DNA of 24,109 nt from JAJECS01 sp034428595 (GTDB lineage Bacteria; Chloroflexota; UBA11872): positions 1 through 24,109 of the forward strand of contig DAOUHO010000004.1 of assembly GCA_034428595.1 (NCBI GenBank). The letters run 5' to 3'. Below the pieces are notes generated by a model that searched no databases, had not been told where the DNA came from, and saw only the letters and a program-made list of their open reading frames with translations. Made by a program: the position numbers and the translations under genes. Within the stretch, counting starts at the first letter, position 1. Each line of letters opens with the position of its first letter. Shown in pieces: positions 19,462 through 24,109 of this stretch.

Positions 19462-19508
19462 CGTCCTATGATGAACTACAAGCCGACGACGCGCCGTATG
19501 CCCGCTGG
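19462..19508. promoter_or_regulatory. Short divergent promoter gap between the ATP-grasp gene and nfuA
   Basis: Only 47 bases separate two divergent starts, so the promoters of the two transcription units must overlap each other or the coding ends. I see no clear -35/-10 pair in it. Confidence 0.35.
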
Positions 19509-20171
19509 ATGGAGAGCATGACCCTGCAACACGACACCGAAGTCTTCATCAGCGAGACCGCACGCGACCTGGTATTCGATTTTCGCGCGCGCTCCGATAG
19601 GCCGGATAAAGACGATCTAGCCATGTGGATCGAGGTCACCGGCATTTCGGGGACCGGCTTCAGCTACGACATGTATTTGAAGAGCTCAAGCGACGCGGGA
19701 CCCGACGACGCGGTGGTTGAAGTCGCCTATGGGCTCAACGTGGTCGTTCCCGCCGGAAGCATCGAGCAGCTCGACGGCGCCACCATCGACTACCGCTCCG
19801 CCCCGAACGGCGGCGGCCTATTCGTGGACAACCCCAACACGCCGAGCCCGGTCGCCGGACCGGCCGCCCAGCACACGCCCACGCCGCAGCTCAGCGGCGC
19901 GGTGGCGGATCAGGTCGCGCAGATTCTTGAGCAGCAGATCAATCCCGCCATCGCCGCGCACGGCGGGCATGCCGAGCTCGTCTCCTTCGAGGACGGCGCG
20001 GCCTATCTGCGGCTTAGCGGTGGCTGCCAGGGGTGCGGCATGGCGGCCGTGACCCTGACGCAGGGCATCGAGGTGGCCATTCGCGAGGCCGTCCCCGAAG
20101 TCACGCGGGTGATCGACGTGACCGATCACGCCTCGGGCACCAATCCCTACTTCGAGGCGTCGAAGAAGTAG
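19509..20171 (+). CDS. nfuA: NfuA-type Fe-S cluster scaffold/carrier
   Basis: This 220-residue protein has two domains. Residues 1-108 match an A-type (HesB/IscA-like) fold but contain no cysteine, so it is the degenerate targeting form seen in NfuA. A Pro/Thr linker follows (111-127). The NifU C-terminal domain (about 130-205) holds the cluster-binding Cys173-Gln-Gly-Cys176 in SGGCQGCGMAAVTLTQGIE. These are the only two cysteines, so a dimer would bind one [4Fe-4S]. NfuA proteins deliver clusters to acceptors including LipA, which fits lipA nearby. The start could also be ATG 19518, which has GGAGAG directly upstream; ATG 19509 lacks a ribosome site. It is convergent with the DUF1365 gene, 13 bases apart. 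Confidence 0.92.
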   Translation: MESMTLQHDTEVFISETARDLVFDFRARSDRPDKDDLAMWIEVTGISGTGFSYDMYLKSSSDAGPDDAVVEVAYGLNVVVPAGSIEQLDGATIDYRSAPNGGGLFVDNPNTPSPVAGPAAQHTPTPQLSGAVADQVAQILEQQINPAIAAHGGHAELVSFEDGAAYLRLSGGCQGCGMAAVTLTQGIEVAIREAVPEVTRVIDVTDHASGTNPYFEASKK

Positions 20172-20184
20172 GTCGGCGCGGCCG

Positions 20185-20976
20185 CTAGTCGGCCCTCTCG
20201 AACGTTCGGTCGCTCGAAGCGGCGCTCCCTCCCGGATGCGGCACGAAGGGCACGCCCTTGAGCCTGAGCCGCAGCGCCTGCCAGTAGATCGCGGCGACTA
20301 CCCGCGCCGTCATGAACGGATAGCGAACCAGCACGCGGTTGAGCGCGCGGCCGGTCATCGGCCGGCGGCGCAGCGAGAGGCCGGCTTCAAAGATCGCGGC
20401 GCCGTCCCGGACCGCCACCATCTGCACGTCGAGATCCGCACCGGGCGCCGTCGCCGACAGCCGGTATTCCAGATCCATGGTCATGAACGGCGAAACGTGC
20501 AAGGCCTTGGAGAAAAGGGCTCGGAGCTTGCCGCCGTCGTCAGCCGGCTCCGGCTCCACAACGTAGACGTGACGCTCACCCCACGGCGTGTTCGTGACCT
20601 CGGCCACCAACGCCTCGACACGCTCGCCGCCGGGCGTGAAGCAGTAGTAGACGCTGATCGGATTGAAGACATAACCGAAGTAGCGCAGGTGGGTGAGGAG
20701 TCGAATTGGACCTTCGGGCCGGTGTCCGGTCTCCTCGTGGACGCGCCGCCGCACGGCTTCGTCGAGCGGCAGCGCCGGATCGCCGAAGTGATCGGCGCGC
20801 CGAAACCACGCCGGCGCCGGACGCCACGCCGACCAGAGCAAATGCCCGTCGAACACGCCGGGCAACTCCGCCAGATCGAGGTAGGCCATGAATAGCGGAA
20901 AGCGAAACTCGTGCGCGACTGGACGCCGCCGCCGGTGCATGACGACGCCGGTGTAGAGGCAACTCGCGCCGCTCAC
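20185..20976 (-). CDS. DUF1365 family protein of lipid-modification operon
   Basis: This 263-residue protein matches DUF1365: Y-GVVMHRRRRPVAHEFRFP near the N-terminus, HLRYFGYVFNPISVYYCF at 96-113, EVTNTPWGERHVYV near 126-139, and HVSPFMTMD at 160-168. The molecular function is not established. Family members recur beside cyclopropane-synthase-like methyltransferases and FAD amine oxidases, as here. The start is GTG 20976, which overlaps the TGA of the flavoprotein gene by 4 bases (GTGA), a sign of coupled translation. It is last in the operon; its stop lies 13 bases from the convergent nfuA stop. Confidence 0.9.
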   Translation of the reverse strand: MSGASCLYTGVVMHRRRRPVAHEFRFPLFMAYLDLAELPGVFDGHLLWSAWRPAPAWFRRADHFGDPALPLDEAVRRRVHEETGHRPEGPIRLLTHLRYFGYVFNPISVYYCFTPGGERVEALVAEVTNTPWGERHVYVVEPEPADDGGKLRALFSKALHVSPFMTMDLEYRLSATAPGADLDVQMVAVRDGAAIFEAGLSLRRRPMTGRALNRVLVRYPFMTARVVAAIYWQALRLRLKGVPFVPHPGGSAASSDRTFERAD

Positions 20977-22214
20977 GTGCCGGCCTCGATCGCCCGCGCC
21001 ACACGCAGGCCGCTCACCACGCCGTCTTCATGGAAGCCATAGCCCCAGTAGGCGCCCGCGTACCAGGTCCGGCGCCAGCCATTCACCTCGGTCCACCGGC
21101 GCTGGGCGGCGATCGCCGCGCGGTTGAAAATCGGGTGGTGATAGGTCATGCGGGCGATTACGGCCGCCTCGTCAATGCGCTCGTCCTGGTTGAGCGTGAC
21201 GCAGAAGGTCTCGGGCGCGGCCAATCGCTGCAGGCGGTTCATGTTGTACGTCGTCGCCGCCCGGTCCCCTCCGTCCGGGGCAATGTAGTAGTTCCACGCA
21301 GCCCAGGCGCGGCGCCGCCGGGGAAGCAGGCTCGTATCGGTGTGCATCACGACGCTGTTGGCCTGGTAGTCAATGGCCCCAAGGACGGCCCGTTCCTCGG
21401 GGCTGGGATCATCAAGCATCCGCAGCGCCTGATCGCTGTGGGTCGCGAGCACCACCTGGTCGAATCGGGCGTCGCCCCCACCCGCCATGGTGACGCTGAC
21501 ATGGTCGCGCGCTCGCCGGACTCGAGTCACGGGCGCGCGGGTGTGGATCCGATCGCGAAATGGACGCGCCAGCGCCTCGATGTACTCGCGGGCGCCGCCG
21601 GTGATCGAAAACCAGCGCGGCTTGCCACGGATCCCCAGCAGTCCATGGTCGTGGAAGAAGCGCACGAACGATCGGACCGGAATCTGGCCGAAGAGCGCGG
21701 GGTCGGTTGACCAGATGGCGGCGCCCATGGGCACCAGATACACCTCACGGAAAGTGCGCGAGAACTCCGCGCCTTCCAGGTATTCGTCCAGAGTGAGCCG
21801 CTCGTCGGCTTCCAGCAGCTTGGGCGCTCGACGATTGAACCGAAGGTAGTCGCGCACCAGCCGCAAGAACGTGGGGCGCGCCAAATTGCGGCGCTGGGCG
21901 AACACGGCGTTCAACGACCTGCCGCTGTACTCGATGCCCGTGCGATCGCAGCGCACGGAGAAGCTCATCTCGGACGGCTGCGTCGGGACGCCCAGGTCGC
22001 CCAGAATGCGTAGGAACTCCGGATAGGTCCGGTCGTTGAAGACCACGAAGCCGGTATCGACCGCGTAGGTGCGGCCGCCGCTGGACACGTCAATCGTGCG
22101 CGAGTGTCCGCCCGGTGCGTCGCTCGCCTCGAAGACGGTCACGTCATGGCGTGCGTGCAATTGGCGCGCCGCGACGAGGCCCGACACCCCGGCGCCGATG
22201 ACGGCGATTCTCAT
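20973..22214 (-). CDS. FAD-dependent amine-oxidase-like oxidoreductase of lipid operon
   Basis: This 413-residue flavoprotein is of the NAD/FAD-binding amine-oxidase-like group (COG2907 type). The dinucleotide motif is at the very N-terminus (VIGAGVSGLVAARQL, 5-19), followed by the acidic ribose-binding end FEAS and GGHSRT near 35-40. VDTGFVVFNDRTYP lies near 52-65 and GAYWGYGFHEDGVVSGLRVA near 387-406, closing the FAD site. No signal peptide or membrane helix is seen. It lies 38 bases after the methyltransferase gene and overlaps the DUF1365 gene by 4 bases. The context suggests reduction, desaturation or oxidation of an acyl chain acted on by the methyltransferase; this is inference, as the substrate is not shown by sequence. 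Confidence 0.9.
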   Translation of the reverse strand: MRIAVIGAGVSGLVAARQLHARHDVTVFEASDAPGGHSRTIDVSSGGRTYAVDTGFVVFNDRTYPEFLRILGDLGVPTQPSEMSFSVRCDRTGIEYSGRSLNAVFAQRRNLARPTFLRLVRDYLRFNRRAPKLLEADERLTLDEYLEGAEFSRTFREVYLVPMGAAIWSTDPALFGQIPVRSFVRFFHDHGLLGIRGKPRWFSITGGAREYIEALARPFRDRIHTRAPVTRVRRARDHVSVTMAGGGDARFDQVVLATHSDQALRMLDDPSPEERAVLGAIDYQANSVVMHTDTSLLPRRRRAWAAWNYYIAPDGGDRAATTYNMNRLQRLAAPETFCVTLNQDERIDEAAVIARMTYHHPIFNRAAIAAQRRWTEVNGWRRTWYAGAYWGYGFHEDGVVSGLRVARAIEAGT

Positions 22215-22252
22215 GGGTTGCAGCGGTTCACATCAGCGACCTAGCTCGCCAG

Positions 22253-23293
22253 TCACTGCACCTGAGATTCCGCGACCGTGGCGGGGGCAAACAGATGATG
22301 CGCCACCAACCACTCCCTCCCGCCGCGATAGGCAAACAGCTCCTCGCAGGCGATGAAGAAGAGCCGCCAACGCATCAGCCAGAGACTCGCCACGTCGTCG
22401 CCGTAGACATCCCGAAAGAGTTCAACGATCTGCGGGCGACGCTCGTCGAGCCTTCTCAGCCACGCGCGCAGCGTCCGAACGTAGTGCCGGCCATTCACGA
22501 TCCATCGGTCGACGGTGCGCACGGCCGGAGCGACTTCTTCGAAGAGCTCGAGACTCGGCATCGTCCCACCGCTGAAGAACCAGCGCGCCATCCAGCCGTC
22601 CTCGGGCTCGAAGGCGTAGGCGTGCCGCACATGGCTGAATACGTGAACGAAGATCCGCCCGTCCGCATCGAGTCGATCGGCCAAACGGGCCAGCAGCGCG
22701 CCGTGATCGCGAATGTGCTCCAGCATCTCGATGCTCACGATCCGGTCAAAACGACCCGGAATCTCATCCGCGGCGGCGTTGGCGTGAAGCACGGCAAGGT
22801 GTTCCAGGCCGCGCGCCTTGGCCTCGCCGGCAATGTGGTCGCGCTGGGTGCGTGAGTTGGTGACGGCGGTAATCGTCGATGTCGGATACCGCGCCGCGGC
22901 CCACAGGGCAAACGAGCCCCAGCCACTCCCGAGGTCCAGCACGCGCTGGCCGTCCGCGAGACCGGCGCGCTGCGCGCAGAGCTCCAGCATGGCGTCTTCC
23001 GCGTCCGCCAGCGTCTCGACGCCCGACGGCCACAGGCCGCTGCTGTATTTGAGCCTCGGTCCAAGAATCATGCGAAAAAACTCGGTGGGCACCTCGTAGT
23101 GCTGCCGGTTGGCGGCATCCGTGGCAATCGCGGTTGGCCCATTGCACATGGCGCGAAGGCGCTCCTGGGGATTGCCACGTTGCAGCGTGCGCAGCCGTCG
23201 CCGCAGGGCCAAGCGCACGCCGAGACGCAGGATGCCGTCGGGCGCCAATCCCCGCGCCGCCAACCGCTCGAACCAGGCCGCTTGCCTATCCAC
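22253..23293 (-). CDS. Cyclopropane-fatty-acyl-phospholipid synthase family methyltransferase
   Basis: This 346-residue SAM-dependent methyltransferase is of the CFA synthase superfamily. HYEVPTEFFRMILGPRLKYSSGLW at about 65-88 is the family's substrate-side region (key residues His65, Tyr66, Tyr83, Trp88). The SAM site is VLDLGSGWGS at 118-127, then SIEMLEHI near 204-211 and HYVRTL near 270-275. E. coli Cfa has Cys in the YSC segment; this protein has Ser (YSSGLW), as in the subgroup that also resembles plant coclaurine N-methyltransferases. It may methylate unsaturated acyl chains of phospholipids to cyclopropane or methyl-branched forms. The start is GTG 23293, overlapping the upstream DUF1295 gene by 8 bases. 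The exact product cannot be assigned. Confidence 0.9.
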   Translation of the reverse strand: MDRQAAWFERLAARGLAPDGILRLGVRLALRRRLRTLQRGNPQERLRAMCNGPTAIATDAANRQHYEVPTEFFRMILGPRLKYSSGLWPSGVETLADAEDAMLELCAQRAGLADGQRVLDLGSGWGSFALWAAARYPTSTITAVTNSRTQRDHIAGEAKARGLEHLAVLHANAAADEIPGRFDRIVSIEMLEHIRDHGALLARLADRLDADGRIFVHVFSHVRHAYAFEPEDGWMARWFFSGGTMPSLELFEEVAPAVRTVDRWIVNGRHYVRTLRAWLRRLDERRPQIVELFRDVYGDDVASLWLMRWRLFFIACEELFAYRGGREWLVAHHLFAPATVAESQVQ

Positions 23294-24077
23294 GTCGTCC
23301 CAGGAAGGGAATGCGCGGGAAAAACGCCGGCGTGGACTCCACGTACTCGCGATAGCCCGGCTTGGATTCGATCATGGAGCGCTCGAGCAGCGTCACGCCC
23401 GACACCCGCGCCAGCAGCACCGTCATGATGGCCGGACCGATCAGCGTCCACCACGCGCCCACGGCCAGTCCCAGGCAGCCGAAGCCCCACCACACCACGG
23501 CGTCGCCAAAGTAGTTCGGGTGGCGCGTCAGCCCCCAAAACTTGGTGGACAGCACGCGTCCTCGATTGGCCGGGTTGGCCTTGAATCGCGCCAGCTGCAG
23601 GTCGCCGCCCGCCTCGAAGGCGAAGCCAATGGCCCAGAGCACGATGGCGGCCAGGTCCCAGCCGGTCACCAGGGACGGCTCGGGCGCCGCCAGCGCCGCC
23701 AGCAGCGGCAGCGCGACCACCCACATCACCACGCCCTGGAGCAAGAAGACCGTGAAATAGCTGCGCCACCAGAACGCGCTCCCGGCGTTGGCGCGGAACT
23801 TCTGATAGCGCGGATCTTCGGGCTTGCCGTGGTTGCGCCAGCCGATGTGCCCCGCCAATCGCAGGCCCCAAACCGCCACCAGCACCAGCAACAGTGCGGC
23901 GCGCCCGGCATCGCCCGAGCCGAGCCACGCGGTCAGCGCCCCGGTCACGATGAATCCCAGTCCCCAAAACACGTCCACGATCGACGCATCGCGCCGCGCC
24001 AGGCTCAGCAGCCACACCAGGGTCATGAACACGCCAATGGCCGCGGCGGCGAAACCCAGAAGCCCGGGATCGGCCAT
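23286..24077 (-). CDS. DUF1295 membrane protein (steroid 5-alpha-reductase-like fold)
   Basis: This 263-residue integral membrane protein has about six or seven hydrophobic helices (for example 6-26, 33-52, 58-76, 106-130, 139-157, 192-225). The family motifs are visible: GWRNHGKPEDPRYQKFR (79-95), FWGLTRHPNYFGD (180-192) and ESKPGYREY (237-245). The last two resemble the NADPH-binding end of steroid 5-alpha-reductase and isoprenylcysteine methyltransferase folds. It may reduce a double bond in a membrane lipid. It is first of the four-gene lipid operon and overlaps the next gene by 8 bases. The frame stays open to the window edge with no further start codon seen, so a start just outside the window is possible. 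Confidence 0.9.
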   Translation of the reverse strand: MADPGLLGFAAAAIGVFMTLVWLLSLARRDASIVDVFWGLGFIVTGALTAWLGSGDAGRAALLLVLVAVWGLRLAGHIGWRNHGKPEDPRYQKFRANAGSAFWWRSYFTVFLLQGVVMWVVALPLLAALAAPEPSLVTGWDLAAIVLWAIGFAFEAGGDLQLARFKANPANRGRVLSTKFWGLTRHPNYFGDAVVWWGFGCLGLAVGAWWTLIGPAIMTVLLARVSGVTLLERSMIESKPGYREYVESTPAFFPRIPFLGRRG

Positions 24078-24109
24078 CAGCTCGGCAAGAGTCGCCGCAG
24101 CCGGACGCA

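Overview
This is a GC-rich bacterial window with 19 protein genes. It has no rRNA, tRNA, CRISPR array or insertion sequence that I can see. Several traits suggest a Chloroflexota bacterium: Pro/Thr-rich (TPTP-like) linkers in membrane-anchored proteins, a kinase-like/WD40 fusion, many GTG/TTG starts, and a short GGGGCG-type intergenic hairpin. This taxonomy is an inference from style; no marker gene proves it.

Left part (1-9477). The 3' end of a transhydrogenase beta subunit (pntB) meets, tail to tail, a large gene for a kinase-like domain, one membrane helix and 14 WD40 repeats. Its kinase domain lacks two key catalytic residues, so it is probably a pseudokinase. Upstream of it on the same strand lie a DrrAB-type ABC exporter pair and a membrane-anchored sulfite-oxidase-like molybdoenzyme. 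Two plus-strand genes follow: a small DUF1761 membrane protein and a dTDP-4-dehydrorhamnose-reductase-like enzyme.

Middle part (9474-20171). A long minus-strand run reads, in transcription order: ATP-grasp ligase, CCAEP-tail radical SAM protein, lipB, lipA, pyruvate dehydrogenase E1 (single chain), E2 and E3. LipB and LipA make the lipoyl group that E2 carries, and E3 re-oxidises it. An NfuA-type Fe-S carrier, divergent from this run, could supply or repair LipA clusters. The window thus encodes a nearly self-contained unit for pyruvate oxidation and de novo lipoylation. The ATP-grasp/CCAEP radical SAM pair at the head is translationally coupled by a TGATG junction. It is the best candidate here for an undescribed pathway.

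Right part (20185-24077). Four tightly packed minus-strand genes (DUF1295 membrane reductase-like, cyclopropane-fatty-acid-synthase-like methyltransferase, FAD amine-oxidase-like flavoprotein, DUF1365) look like an operon that modifies unsaturated membrane lipid acyl chains. The final product (cyclopropane, methyl-branched, furan or other) cannot be read from the sequence.
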